A DNA stretch of 64,000 nucleotides from Bacteroidia bacterium (GCA_030430205.1 JAUIGE010000003.1:124001-188000), one strand, 5' to 3'; shown: positions 9,146 through 17,054, counted from the first letter of the stretch. The notes: generated by a model not told the origin, from the sequence alone. Numbers and translations are program-made.

Positions 9146-9191
9146 GTGAGATAGGAGGTGGGATAGGAGGTGGGATAGGAGGTGGGAGGGA
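9146..9191. repeat. 12-bp G-rich tandem repeat (GGTGGGATAGGA)
   Basis: About three and a half direct copies of a 12-bp unit, with four GGG runs that could form a G-quadruplex on the + strand. It lies 86-130 bp upstream of the start of the minus-strand T9SS gene, so it may sit in its promoter region. The motif TATAAGTGG occurs on both sides (9129-9137 and 9195-9203). Confidence 0.6.
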
Positions 9192-9368
9192 ATCTATAAG
9201 TGGGAGGAAGTTTGGGCATTGGGAGCGAATTCGTGAGGGGTGCTGACACCCCGGTCGGAGACGCTGCGTCAAGCCTTCCCTTTGAGGCTACGAGTCGCAC
9301 GCATCTATTTTAGGCTCTAAAATTTCTCTTTTTCGATAAGAAAAAATCAAAGTGAATGCTATGATAAT

Positions 9369-9523
9369 CAACGCTGTAGCGTCATGCCGGAACCGCCATA
9401 GGCTTTGCGAAGGCGGTATCCGGCATCTCCAGAGGAAAAGGCAAATCGCCTTTTGGAGCTGGAGGCACCGGATATTTTTCTCCCAAAACCTCGAAAAATT
9501 CCGGTGTGACGCCTTTGGCGTTG
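9369..9523. repeat. Cloverleaf-like structured element (three hairpins on a closing stem)
   Basis: An outer stem pairs CAACGC (9369-9374) with GCGTTG (9518-9523) and GCGTCA (9379-9384) with TGACGC (9507-9512). Inside are three perfect or near-perfect hairpins in a row: ATGCCGGA/TCCGGCAT with inner ACCGCC/GGCGGT (9384-9426), CTCCAG/CTGGAG with inner AAAAGGC/GCCTTTT (9427-9464), and CACCGGA/TCCGGTG with inner TTTTTC/GAAAAA (9466-9506). Nothing convincing is encoded here. It may be a structured mobile repeat (MITE/REP-like) or a structured RNA. The remaining parts of the 9061-9598 spacer hold small hairpins (for example GGGGTG CTGA CACCCC at about 9236-9251) and no gene. Confidence 0.7.
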
Positions 9524-9598
9524 GGTATTTTTCTTCGAAAGAATGATGTTCCAATCAATGGAGTACTTACGCGGAACTCGTAGCCCTAGAGCGGGCGA

Positions 9599-9919
9599 TT
9601 ATGAAAAGGTGGGGGCATACACCCAAAAATAAATCTGAGGCAGAAATTGATACAAAATGATCGCACCAACATTGATCAAAAGGGCGGTCAATATTTTATT
9701 GAAAATTTTAAATACAAAACTAACGGAAAAGCAAAGAGTAGTAAGTAGTCCCTGAAAAATATTTGGAGCAATAATTTGTAAAACCAGGTCTTCAGAAATG
9801 AAGTCAGGTTCAAGTTGATGCCTGATTTGAAAGAAAGCAAAAAAGGAATAAGCAATAAAGAAAAGCAGAATTAAAAAACTGATGTTAGTCCAGCGAGCGA
9901 TTTTGGAAGAGGAGTTCAA
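9599..9919 (-). CDS. Small hypothetical membrane protein coupled to an antitoxin-like gene
   Basis: A 106-residue protein with about three hydrophobic segments (residues 11-29, about 50-70 and 76-98). There is no ATG anywhere in the frame; the only sensible start is TTG at 9919, whose TTGA overlaps the stop codon (TGA) of the upstream antitoxin-like gene by four bases, a classic translational-coupling arrangement. I do not recognise the family. The position is where a VapC toxin usually follows this kind of antitoxin, so it could be a membrane-acting partner or simply an unrelated gene left after loss of the toxin. Confidence 0.55.
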   Translation of the reverse strand: MNSSSKIARWTNISFLILLFFIAYSFFAFFQIRHQLEPDFISEDLVLQIIAPNIFQGLLTTLCFSVSFVFKIFNKILTALLINVGAIILYQFLPQIYFWVYAPTFS

Positions 9920-10140
9920 AATGCTTCAATTTCTCGGTTGAAAGTTCTACTCGCTCTGATTTCTTCAATCAGTTCATCTGCAGTTTGGTCAGAGTTAAAA
10001 GCTCCATAAAGAGAAAAAAAGTTTTCTGCATTTGATTTTTTTTCCTCCATCATTGATTGAGACAACCTGGAGATAACTTCAAGCCGCTTTTCAAAATTTA
10101 GGCGCTGCAATATTTTGATATAGATATCTACTAACATCAT
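9916..10140 (-). CDS. VapB-like antitoxin-type small protein
   Basis: A 74-residue protein. The pattern EVISRLSQSM near residues 20-29, then FFSLYGAFNSDQTADELI and a final IRASRTFNREIEAF resembles the short antitoxins that precede PIN-domain VapC toxins in Bacteroidota (family recognition from memory, moderate certainty). The normal downstream vapC is missing; instead a small membrane protein overlaps its stop codon by four bases. Start: two ATGs are adjacent at 10140 and 10137; either is possible. Confidence 0.6.
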   Translation of the reverse strand: MMLVDIYIKILQRLNFEKRLEVISRLSQSMMEEKKSNAENFFSLYGAFNSDQTADELIEEIRASRTFNREIEAF

Positions 10141-10183
10141 TTGTCTTTTCCTAAAAATACAAAAAAACCACTCAAATATTCAA

Positions 10184-10222
10184 AACATAAAAAATCATAG
10201 CCAACAGCGAAAATCAGTGTCC
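10184..10222. repeat. Half-copy of the GACGCAGATT-type long-hairpin repeat
   Basis: The sequence ACATAAAAAATCATAG...CAGCGAAAATCAGTGTC matches the right arm of the repeats at 12396-12512 and 13048-13163. It lies between the start of the antitoxin-like gene and the 3' end of recR. The left arm is missing. Confidence 0.5.
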
Positions 10223-10233
10223 CCTTCCTCCTC

Positions 10234-10836
10234 CTACTCCACCACCGTCCGGTTAATCAGCGAGCGCGCCAGCGTAATCTCATCCGTAAACTCCAGATCC
10301 ATCCCCACGGGGATCCCCCGTGCGATATTCGAAATGCGAACGCCCAGGTTCTTCAACTTCTTTGTGATGTAAAAAGCTGTCGTATCTCCCTCAATATTTG
10401 CACTAAAGGCAAAAATAACTTCTTTGGCGTCCTGCTCTTTCACCCGCTCGATGAGCGAGTCGATATTGAGCTGGCCAGGGCCGATGCCCTGCAGCGGATT
10501 GACGAGCCCGCCGAGCACATGGTAAAGCCCATTAAATTGGGCGGTGCTTTCGAGGGCGATCACGTCCTTGGTATCCTCGACCACGCAGATTAGCTGCGTA
10601 TTGCGGCGGTTGTTGTTGCAGATGTTGCAGAGGGCATCATCGGAGATATTGTGGCAGGAAGTGCAGTATTGGATGTTTTTGCGAAGCGAAACAATAGAAG
10701 TGCCGAGGCGCTCCGCCTCTTCTTCGGTCTTCTTGAGTATATGTAGCGCGAGGCGCAAAGCCGTTTTGCGACCAATGCCAGGCAGGCTGGCCAGCTCATC
10801 TACGGCATCTTTGATTGCTTTTGAAGGGTATTCCAT
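10234..10836 (-). CDS. recR: Recombination protein RecR
   Basis: A 200-residue protein of normal RecR length. It has an N-terminal helix-hairpin-helix (ELASLPGIGRKTALRLAL, about 14-31), a four-cysteine zinc site at C58, C61, C70 and C73, and a Toprim domain starting at CVVEDTKDVIALE (about 84-96) that includes YHVLGGLVNPLQGIGP. RecR forms a ring-shaped clamp and works with RecO (and RecF) to load RecA onto SSB-coated single-stranded DNA. It is divergent from the sigma factor gene; the sigma promoter may overlap the recR start codon. Confidence 0.95.
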   Translation of the reverse strand: MEYPSKAIKDAVDELASLPGIGRKTALRLALHILKKTEEEAERLGTSIVSLRKNIQYCTSCHNISDDALCNICNNNRRNTQLICVVEDTKDVIALESTAQFNGLYHVLGGLVNPLQGIGPGQLNIDSLIERVKEQDAKEVIFAFSANIEGDTTAFYITKKLKNLGVRISNIARGIPVGMDLEFTDEITLARSLINRTVVE

Positions 10837-10865
10837 TTGTCAAAAGTAGAAAATCTGTATCTTTT
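10836..10865 (+). promoter_or_regulatory. Candidate Bacteroidota promoter for the sigma-factor gene
   Basis: TTTG at 10836-10839, an 18-bp spacer, then TATCTTTT at 10858-10865 (consensus TAnnTTTG, one mismatch). It lies about 38 bp before the TTG start proposed for the sigma factor at 10903, which is one reason to prefer that start. Confidence 0.4.
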
Positions 10866-10902
10866 CTCCGAAAGTACATTATATCCTCAAAAGACTTCCC
10901 TT

Positions 10903-11460
10903 TTGGCCAGTTATCATCAGACAAAATCACAGCTCGAAGCCGAACGCCTGGAGATTCACGCTGCGCAGCGGGATCCCCGGCGCTTTGGGGTTTTGTATGA
11001 ACGCTACTATGAGCAAATCTTTTTGTTTACCTTCAAAAGGATGCGCGACGAGGAGCAGGCTGCGGATGTGTGTTCACAGGTTTTTTTGAAGGCGATCGGC
11101 AATATCAGGCGCTACCAGTTCAAAGGTGTACCTTTCAGCTCGTGGCTCTACCGCATCGCCCTCAATGAGATCAACCAGTTCTTTCGCGATAGCAAAGCGC
11201 AGCGCCACGTCAGTGTAGAAAGCTCCGGCCTGCATCTTTTGATGGAGGAGGTTGAAGAAGGGCGGGACGAAAGCCAGGTCCAGCAGTTGCTGGGCATACT
11301 CGACGGCCTGAATCCCGACGATCTTCAAATGATCGAATTGCGCTATTTTGAAAAAATGCCGTTTAAAGAAATTGCAGATATTTACAACATAACCGAAAAT
11401 AATGCGAAGGTTCGCTTATATCGGATTTTGGGGAAAATGAAGAAGAAGTTTCGGGTTTAG
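10903..11460 (+). CDS. RNA polymerase sigma factor, sigma-70 family (ECF type)
   Basis: About 185 residues. Region 2 is seen in RRFGVLYERYYEQIFLFTFKR (first block) and AADVCSQVFLKAIGNI, followed by FSSWLYRIALNEINQFFR; region 4 is LNPDDLQMIELRYFEKMPFKEIADIYN with the recognition helix in ITENNAKVRLYRILGKMK. There is no ATG near the N-terminus. The frame opens at a TTG at 10837 directly against recR, but a promoter-like motif covers 10836-10865, so the TTG at 10903 is preferred. The last residues (FRV, stop) are written by the CCCGAAA-type repeat that follows. The next gene, a membrane protein, is probably its operon partner. Confidence 0.82.
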   Translation: MASYHQTKSQLEAERLEIHAAQRDPRRFGVLYERYYEQIFLFTFKRMRDEEQAADVCSQVFLKAIGNIRRYQFKGVPFSSWLYRIALNEINQFFRDSKAQRHVSVESSGLHLLMEEVEEGRDESQVQQLLGILDGLNPDDLQMIELRYFEKMPFKEIADIYNITENNAKVRLYRILGKMKKKFRV

Positions 11461-11534
11461 GGTTTCGGGTTTCGTGCTCCTGTTGGTCCCGAAACTCAAA
11501 ACCCGAAACCCAAAACTCAAAACCCGAAACCCTG
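11448..11534. repeat. CCCGAAACCC-type inverted repeat array
   Basis: TTTCGGGTTTAGGGTTTCGGG on the left pairs with CCCGAAAC...AACCCGAAACCC on the right around a short loop near 11475-11490, giving an imperfect long hairpin. It contains the stop codon of the sigma factor (11458-11460) and runs to just before the next ATG (11545). The same family recurs at 41654-41690 and 58541-58660. Confidence 0.75.
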
Positions 11535-11544
11535 TCCCACCACC

Positions 11545-12411
11545 ATGAGGAATTACAAATTCCATATCGACAAACCGCTACCTGAAAAGGATGAGATCAA
11601 CCGCCACAAGGACTTTGAGCGGCTGTATGGGCGCTATGAGTCGGCGACGCGCTTCCGCTTTTGGCGGAGCTTGATTCGGAGTCCGAAGCTGTTTGCTTCG
11701 GTAGTGCTGCTTGCGGTGATCGTATGGCTGGTTTTTGAGGCAGGCGAAAGGGAAAAAAGGAAAGGCGATCCGCTGATTCAGCCGCAGATGGAGCTGAATA
11801 TTCCTTTTCAACAAGATCAATCCGAAACAGGCCAATGCAGCTACCGCTATCTGAAAGAATTGTCAGCATATTTTGCTGTTGGGCTTCCGTTGAGTTTTGA
11901 GCAAAATGGCGAAAAATACCTCATGCAGGCAGAGGCTGCTGTGCAATGCCTGACTTGTCAGGAGTTTTTTCCTGCCGCAAGTGACACGGTATATGATGCT
12001 GAAAAAGAGTGGTTTATATGGGAGAAGGAAACCAAAACATGGCACATATATCTCCCCGGAGAGCATAAGGCAGATTCAAGCTTTTTATTGCTGGGCAAAA
12101 AAATAAAGGCACCCGCTGAAAACACGAAAGTCATCCGCCTGCTGGATGACACAGGCAAAAACCTCAGCAGAAAATTAGGCAAAAAGCACCGCCAGGCATT
12201 TCTGGTGCTGCCCGATCTACAGACACTTTTGCCGATTGCTTATGATGGCGAAGGCAGGCATATTTTGCCTTTTGTGCCGGAGCGCGCCCTTATCTGGGCT
12301 GTCGATGCTGATGGGCTGTGGTGGGAGGTGGATGAGGCTGCATTTGAGGTGTGGCGAGGCTCTGATGCGGTTGATATTCAGGCAAATGGGAAGAATTTTG
12401 ACGCAGATTGA
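11545..12411 (+). CDS. Hypothetical membrane protein downstream of the sigma factor
   Basis: A 288-residue protein: about 45 cytoplasmic residues (charged, KDFERLYGRYESATRFRFW), one transmembrane helix near residues 49-66 (LFASVVLLAVIVWLVFE), then a roughly 220-residue extracytoplasmic domain with no motif I recognise. The topology and place next to a sigma-70 family gene would suit an anti-sigma factor or a sigma-linked sensor, but no zinc anti-sigma motif (HxxxCxxC) is present, so this stays a guess. Its last codons (FDAD, stop) come from the GACGCAGATT repeat. Confidence 0.7.
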   Translation: MRNYKFHIDKPLPEKDEINRHKDFERLYGRYESATRFRFWRSLIRSPKLFASVVLLAVIVWLVFEAGEREKRKGDPLIQPQMELNIPFQQDQSETGQCSYRYLKELSAYFAVGLPLSFEQNGEKYLMQAEAAVQCLTCQEFFPAASDTVYDAEKEWFIWEKETKTWHIYLPGEHKADSSFLLLGKKIKAPAENTKVIRLLDDTGKNLSRKLGKKHRQAFLVLPDLQTLLPIAYDGEGRHILPFVPERALIWAVDADGLWWEVDEAAFEVWRGSDAVDIQANGKNFDAD

Positions 12412-12512
12412 CGCAGATTATTATGATCTTTTATGTTTTTTCAGCAATCCTGTTTTAGCCTCTCTGCTATCCTAAACATAACAAATCATAATCATCAGTG
12501 AAAATCAGCGTC
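12396..12512. repeat. Long-hairpin repeat, GACGCAGATT family, copy 1
   Basis: Left arm 12399-12435 (GACGCAGATTGACGCAGATT, ATTATGATCTTTTATG) and right arm 12474-12512 (CATAACAAATCATAATCATCAG, TGAAAATCAGCGTC) are imperfect inverted repeats. The stop codon of the upstream gene lies in the left arm. The same element returns at 13048-13163 on the other side of the cupin gene. Confidence 0.75.
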
Positions 12513-12536
12513 TACTCTTATTCTTAGCAACAACAC

Positions 12537-13040
12537 ATGCAAAGCAAAACATACTGGGTCAATCATCTCAACATGCTCCCGCATCCCGAAGGCGGCTTCT
12601 TCAAAGAAGTCTACCGCAGCGACGAAAGCGTCGCCACCGACGCCCTGCCCGCCCGCTACGCGGGCTCCCGTAGCTTCGCTACCAGCATCTACTTCCTGAT
12701 CGAAAGCGAAAATTTTTCCGCTTTTCACCGCATCCAGTCGGATGAAATCTGGCATTTTTACACCGGATCGACCATTACGATGCATATTATCCATCCTGAT
12801 GGCAAGCTTGTTACCCACAAGATCGGCCCCAACTTTGAGGCAGGCGAAGTCTTCCAGCTCGTCATACCGCATAGCTGCTGGTTTGCAGCATCGGTGGATG
12901 AGCCAGACGCTTATGCCCTGGTGGGCTGCGGCGTGGCGCCGGGTTTTGATTTTGTGGATTTTGAGCTGGGGACTGCGGCGCAATTGGTGGCGGAGTATCC
13001 GCAGCATGCGGAGGTGATTTCGAGTTATACGCGGACTTGA
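12537..13040 (+). CDS. Cupin_5 (DUF985) domain-containing protein
   Basis: A 167-residue single-domain protein. Recognisable blocks of this cupin family are LPHPEGGFFKEVYRS (about 15-29), SIYFLIESENFSAFHRIQSDEIWHFY (in pieces from 50), GEVFQLVIPHSCWFAA and the final LVGCGVAPGFDFVDFEL. The H/E set (FHRIQSDEIWHF) fits a metal-binding jelly roll; related proteins are thought to be epimerase-like but activity is not established. The gene is bracketed by two copies of the GACGCAGATT hairpin repeat. Confidence 0.88.
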   Translation: MQSKTYWVNHLNMLPHPEGGFFKEVYRSDESVATDALPARYAGSRSFATSIYFLIESENFSAFHRIQSDEIWHFYTGSTITMHIIHPDGKLVTHKIGPNFEAGEVFQLVIPHSCWFAASVDEPDAYALVGCGVAPGFDFVDFELGTAAQLVAEYPQHAEVISSYTRT

Positions 13041-13047
13041 GGGAAGA

Positions 13048-13163
13048 ATTTTGACGCAGATCGACGCAGATTCTTATGATCTTTTATGTTTTCCAGCGAT
13101 ACTTTTTCACCCTTTTGCTTTTCAATACATAACAAATCATAAGAATCAGCGAAAATCTACCGT
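13048..13163. repeat. Long-hairpin repeat, GACGCAGATT family, copy 2
   Basis: TTTTGACGCAGATCGACGCAG, then TTCTTATGATCTTTTATG on the left and CATAACAAATCATAAGAATCAG, CGAAAATCTACCGTC on the right. It is in the same orientation as copy 1 at 12396-12512 and lies between the convergent ends of the cupin and dacB genes. Confidence 0.75.
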
Positions 13164-13172
13164 CAACTCCCC

Positions 13173-14639
13173 CTACTTCCCGCTGGCGATCTTCGCCATA
13201 ATCCGCTCAAACTTCACCCGCATCTCCCCTGCGCCGCAGGCATACTGATTGGCGAGCATAGCGAAGCACAGCTCACGTCCGTCACTTGTCGTGACATAGC
13301 CCGTATAGGCGCGCACGCCGGAGATATAGCCACTTTTTGCATATAGCCGTCCTTCGGCGGCGGTTCCTTTGAGCATGCCGGAGAGTGAGCCGCTGCGGCC
13401 CGCCAGCGGGAAAGATTTTTTCAAAATCTCGCCATTAGCAGACTGCCAACTGCTAGCCAGTACCTGCGTCATGAAGCTGGTGCTCATGGCATTGTTGGCG
13501 GAGAGGCCGCTGCCATCGCGGATGTATTGCCATTTGCCGGTGATGCCTTTCCCTTCCCAATATTTGAGCAGAGCTTCTACGCCTGCGGCTGTGCTGCCCT
13601 CATCTTTGAGCTTTTTGCCGATGGCTTTGAGCAGGCATTCGGCGTAGAGGTTGATGCTTTGCTGGTTGAGGGGTGTGAGGATTTCGCTGAGAGCAGGGGA
13701 GCGATGGGTGTGGATTGTGGTGCGTTGGGAAGGCTTATAGCTTTTCGAGAGCAATTCCCGGCGCATGCTGCCTGGGCCTGACTCAACCAGGATGTCACAA
13801 TTGGCGAGGGCTTCTAGTAGCAGCTTTGCGCAAAGCATATCCGGCTCCGGGATGGAGCCTTTGATCTTGAAAAGGGGTGGCCCGGCGGGGATGGTGCCGC
13901 GCACATAGCGCTCATAGGTGTAGGGAGCGCCATAGATATAGGCATTGTCGCCGGAGCCGGGCGCGCCCGTGCTGAGTTCGTTGAGGAAGGTGAGGCCATC
14001 AATGGCCGGATAGGTACGGATGATTTCGGCGGGGCTACCCGTGCGGGAGCCGGGCTTCATATAGAGGGTGTACAGGTTTTCAAAAACATTCAATCCGCTG
14101 GCGCCAGCGCCATAATAATTGCCCATGTCTTCCCAATTCCAGTTGCCAGGCGTGAGCTGGCTGGAGAAATAGGTAGCGTCTCCCATTACTTTTCCCTGAA
14201 TCCGCTTGATGCCCAAAGCCTTGATAACTCCCGTCCAGGTGTTGAGGATATCCTCCATTTCGTATGCCTGCCCAAAACGATCACTCCCCAGCGTCGGATC
14301 GCCTCCACCTCTTATGATGAGGTTGCCTTCCAGGACTCCCTGTTCATTGATCTTTCCTTCATATTCCAAGACTGTTTCAAACTGATAATCAGCGCCTAAG
14401 ACCGCAAGGGCTGTAGCAGAGGTTATGGCCTTCATAGAGGAGGCTGTGACAAGGCATTTTTCGGCATCCTTTCCCAACAACAACTTTCCGCTTTTGGCAT
14501 CACGCACACTCAGGCTCCATAGCCCGGATTGCATAGCCGGATCTTTTTCCAGCGCATCTACAGCGGCTTGTAGTTGTGGCATTTGGGAGAAAGAAGGAAG
14601 GGCAGAAAACAGGATGAGCAACAAAAGGCAAAGACGCAT
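13173..14639 (-). CDS. dacB: D-alanyl-D-alanine carboxypeptidase/endopeptidase (PBP4, DacB)
   Basis: A 488-residue protein with a signal peptide (1 to about 18). It has the three active-site motifs of the S13 family: SxxK at S67-K70 (SSMK), SxN in GSGLSANN (about 378) and KSG in YAKSGYISG (about 440). The spacing between the first two motifs is about 300 residues, as expected for PBP4 with its inserted domains. It would trim or cut peptidoglycan peptide cross-links in the periplasm. It is alone on the minus strand; the upstream spacer (14640-15102) holds a repeat and no gene. Confidence 0.92.
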   Translation of the reverse strand: MRLCLLLLILFSALPSFSQMPQLQAAVDALEKDPAMQSGLWSLSVRDAKSGKLLLGKDAEKCLVTASSMKAITSATALAVLGADYQFETVLEYEGKINEQGVLEGNLIIRGGGDPTLGSDRFGQAYEMEDILNTWTGVIKALGIKRIQGKVMGDATYFSSQLTPGNWNWEDMGNYYGAGASGLNVFENLYTLYMKPGSRTGSPAEIIRTYPAIDGLTFLNELSTGAPGSGDNAYIYGAPYTYERYVRGTIPAGPPLFKIKGSIPEPDMLCAKLLLEALANCDILVESGPGSMRRELLSKSYKPSQRTTIHTHRSPALSEILTPLNQQSINLYAECLLKAIGKKLKDEGSTAAGVEALLKYWEGKGITGKWQYIRDGSGLSANNAMSTSFMTQVLASSWQSANGEILKKSFPLAGRSGSLSGMLKGTAAEGRLYAKSGYISGVRAYTGYVTTSDGRELCFAMLANQYACGAGEMRVKFERIMAKIASGK

Positions 14640-14877
14640 AAGATGATTTTTTGTGAAAAGGAAGATCGTTTTTGTCAGGAAAAAATAAGGAAAAGGAAGC
14701 GAATAAGCATGCTTTTTTCGCTAAATCTAAAGATATACCTCCATCCCACCAGCTAAGCTGCGTAACAAAATGGCGCATTTGAACTAAGATGAAAGCTTTT
14801 CCATGCCTACTTTAGAATTGCCTAAGTCAAAAGAAAGCCATTTAAACGCCTTGAGCCAATGTGGATCAGCAGTGTAA

Positions 14878-14960
14878 AGAGAGAAGAGAGAGCAGAGAAC
14901 AGAGAACAGAGATAACAAATGTCTTTAGTCTCTGATCTCTCCTCTCGACTCTCTGATCTC
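14878..14960. repeat. GAGAACA/GAGAAGA-type inverted repeat array
   Basis: AGAGAGAAGAGAGAGCAGAG, AACAGAGAACAGAGATAAC on the left pairs with GTCTCTGATCTCTCCTCTCG, ACTCTCTGATCTC on the right. It lies in the 460-bp spacer between the divergent dacB and outer-membrane protein genes; the rest of that spacer shows nothing I can name. Same family as 30074-30235 and 54029-54091. Confidence 0.6.
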
Positions 14961-15102
14961 AATGGATAAGTAGTAATCTTTGCAAGCAAAAGAGGTTGTT
15001 CATCCCTGAGCAATCTCTTTTCTTTTTGCCTGCTGAGTAGAAAATCATCTGCTTCAAATATTTCTTATCTTTATGGCTGGATTCACTCTTTCCCAGCTAT
15101 CT

Positions 15103-15738
15103 ATGCATCGCTTTTGTATCATTCTGTTCATCTTTTTGTTGCCGCTGATGTCCTATGGACAGCGTAAAACCAGCCTGGGGCTCAATCTGGTCCCTCTGAT
15201 GGTGAATGGCATGGAGGTGAAATTTGAGCGACAGCTCGCTCCCAATCTTGCCCTGCAACTGGGAAGCGGATTTCGTAGCCAAAACAGGAAGCCGGAAGAC
15301 ATTGACAAAAACCGCCTGCTGGACCCTTATGTACAGGAGAAAAACGCCAACGCTTTTATTTCTGCAGGTGTTAAGCTTTTTGAACCGAATCTCTCGGAAT
15401 ACCCCTATTTGGGAGTCCTGCTCACAGGGATGTACTACAACGAGACCTATCTCAATACAGATATGCAACAGCTGCATAGCGATGGTCTGAGTTGGGGATT
15501 TACCTTTAACCTGGGCTATGTTTTCAGTCTTGGCAAACGCCTTTCTCTGGACCTGGGCATGCAGATTGGCTATGCCCCTCCCCGTACCACCGACCATAAT
15601 TACTATTATATGGGCATAGGCTTTACAACCCTTGCTCTCGATGTCATCGGTTATCCCGGCGGCCACATACAGCCTTTGGCTACAGTTAGCTACACGATCA
15701 TCCGCGACCCGCGGAGCCGGATTTTGGAGAAAGAGTAA
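15103..15738 (+). CDS. Outer-membrane beta-barrel-like protein
   Basis: About 211 residues from ATG 15103, which starts a good signal peptide (MHRFCIILFIFLLPLMSYG). An upstream in-frame ATG at 15073 would put ten polar residues before it and is less likely. The mature part is a series of alternating amphipathic strands (SLGLNLVPLMV, LALQLGSGFRSQ, YPYLGVLLTGMYYNE, GFTFNLGYVFSLG, LSLDLGMQIGYAP), consistent with a small eight-stranded barrel. No specific family recognised. Confidence 0.65.
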   Translation: MHRFCIILFIFLLPLMSYGQRKTSLGLNLVPLMVNGMEVKFERQLAPNLALQLGSGFRSQNRKPEDIDKNRLLDPYVQEKNANAFISAGVKLFEPNLSEYPYLGVLLTGMYYNETYLNTDMQQLHSDGLSWGFTFNLGYVFSLGKRLSLDLGMQIGYAPPRTTDHNYYYMGIGFTTLALDVIGYPGGHIQPLATVSYTIIRDPRSRILEKE

Positions 15739-15812
15739 GAGGATGGGAGGATGTGCAGATTAGCAGATTCCGGAAATCCTTACATCCTCTCATCTGCTAA
15801 TCCTCTCATCTC
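15737..15812. repeat. AGGATGAGAGGATTAGCAGAT-type inverted repeat
   Basis: The left arm (AGAGGATGGGAGGATGTGCA, GATTAGCAGATT) and right arm (ACATCCTCTCATCTGCTAAT, CCTCTCATCTCC) can pair. The right arm encodes the last 11 residues and stop codon of the minus-strand oxidase gene. Confidence 0.65.
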
Positions 15813-17054
15813 CCCTATCCCCCGACATCCTGCCAATCCCATTGTCAATTCAAATTCCGCCATCATATTGGCGAGGAGTTCGTAGACGCCCTGCTCGCCT
15901 GCGAGTGCAAGCGCATAGGCATAGGGCCGCCCTATGCAGGCGGCTGTGGCTCCCAGGGCCAGGGCCTTGAAGACATCGCTACCGTCGCGTATGCCGCTGT
16001 CCATCAGGACAGGAATCCGTCCATCAATGACCTTGACGACCTCGGGGAGGGCGTCTATGCTGGCGATCGCTCCGCCGACTTGTCGGCCACCATGGTTGGA
16101 GACGATGATACCATCGACCCCATGGTCGAGGGCGAGTTGGGCGTCATCGCCCCGTAGTATGCCTTTGAGCAGGATGGGAAGCTTCGTATGCTCGCGCAAA
16201 AATGACAAATCATCCCAGCTGATAGAAGGACGGGAATAAATATCGGTGAAGGTGCGGACCCCCACCAGCGGAAATTTGGATTGTAGTTTTTGCAAAAAAC
16301 TGCCTCCTCCTTTGTAGTTGGCGACCTGTCTGAAGAAGTTGAACAACTTGCTGAAGGTAAAACCCGGAGGGGTTTCGAGCCCTCCTTTCTCCCAATTTTC
16401 GCGCACGATGCGCTGGAAGACGGGGTCGGAGACATATTGCCCCAGGCCTTTGGCAAAGGAAAAGGGCAGATGCCCCAGGTCGAGGTCCATGGGCCGCCAG
16501 CCCAGCATGGTCGTGTCAAGCGTCACGACGATCGCCTCGCAGCCACAGGCTGCTGCCCGTTGCAAAAAGCTGATCACCAGCTCATCGGATTTGCTCCAGT
16601 AGAGCTGAAACCAGCGGGGGCTGTCGCCCATCTCTGCGCTGCAATCCTCCATAGAAAAAGCCGCCTGATTGGAAAAAATCATCGGAAGCCCCAGCCGCGC
16701 CGCAGCCCTGGCGACGGCTTTGTCCGCTTCTTTGTGGACCAGCTCCAGCGCGCCTATGGGCGCGAGAAAAAGAGGCGAAGGCAACCTCCGCCCAAAGAGC
16801 TCTATGCTCGTATCACGAGTGGAGACATCGCGCAGCATGCGCGGGCGGATGCGCAGCTTGTGAAATCCTTCGCGATTGTTCGCGACAGTGGTCTGCATGC
16901 CGGCACCGCCGGCGATATAGGCGAAGGCGGCCTCGGAGGCCTTTTCGCGGGCGGCAGCTTCGAGCTGGTCGAAGCTCGTGGGGATACGCGGGCGGCGCCC
17001 GCTGAAGCCATCCAGGTAAATTTCTTTTTGTCGGTCGAGTGCGCTGAATTTCAT
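15780..17054 (-). CDS. FMN-dependent alpha-hydroxy-acid oxidizing protein (lactate dehydrogenase/oxidase-like)
   Basis: A 424-residue TIM-barrel flavoenzyme. Seen: FAYIAGGAGMQTT near the N-terminus, RPRMLRDVSTRDTS, LFLAPIGALELVH, a long central insert, then LLKGILRGDDAQLALDHGVDG, the active-site SNHGGRQVGG (catalytic His) and the C-terminal FMN phosphate site GIRDGSDVFKALALGA with CIGRPYAYAL. Closest in layout to lactate 2-monooxygenase/L-lactate dehydrogenase types; the substrate is not certain. The last 11 residues (GEMRGLADERM) are encoded by an intergenic repeat. It starts 38 bp after the end of the response-regulator gene, so it may be the tail of the caspase operon. Confidence 0.85.
   Translation of the reverse strand: MKFSALDRQKEIYLDGFSGRRPRIPTSFDQLEAAAREKASEAAFAYIAGGAGMQTTVANNREGFHKLRIRPRMLRDVSTRDTSIELFGRRLPSPLFLAPIGALELVHKEADKAVARAAARLGLPMIFSNQAAFSMEDCSAEMGDSPRWFQLYWSKSDELVISFLQRAAACGCEAIVVTLDTTMLGWRPMDLDLGHLPFSFAKGLGQYVSDPVFQRIVRENWEKGGLETPPGFTFSKLFNFFRQVANYKGGGSFLQKLQSKFPLVGVRTFTDIYSRPSISWDDLSFLREHTKLPILLKGILRGDDAQLALDHGVDGIIVSNHGGRQVGGAIASIDALPEVVKVIDGRIPVLMDSGIRDGSDVFKALALGATAACIGRPYAYALALAGEQGVYELLANMMAEFELTMGLAGCRGIGEMRGLADERM

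Noticed and set aside
9288-9554. 88-residue open frame across the cloverleaf element
   Set aside because: Explained by nested hairpins; no start signal or domain.
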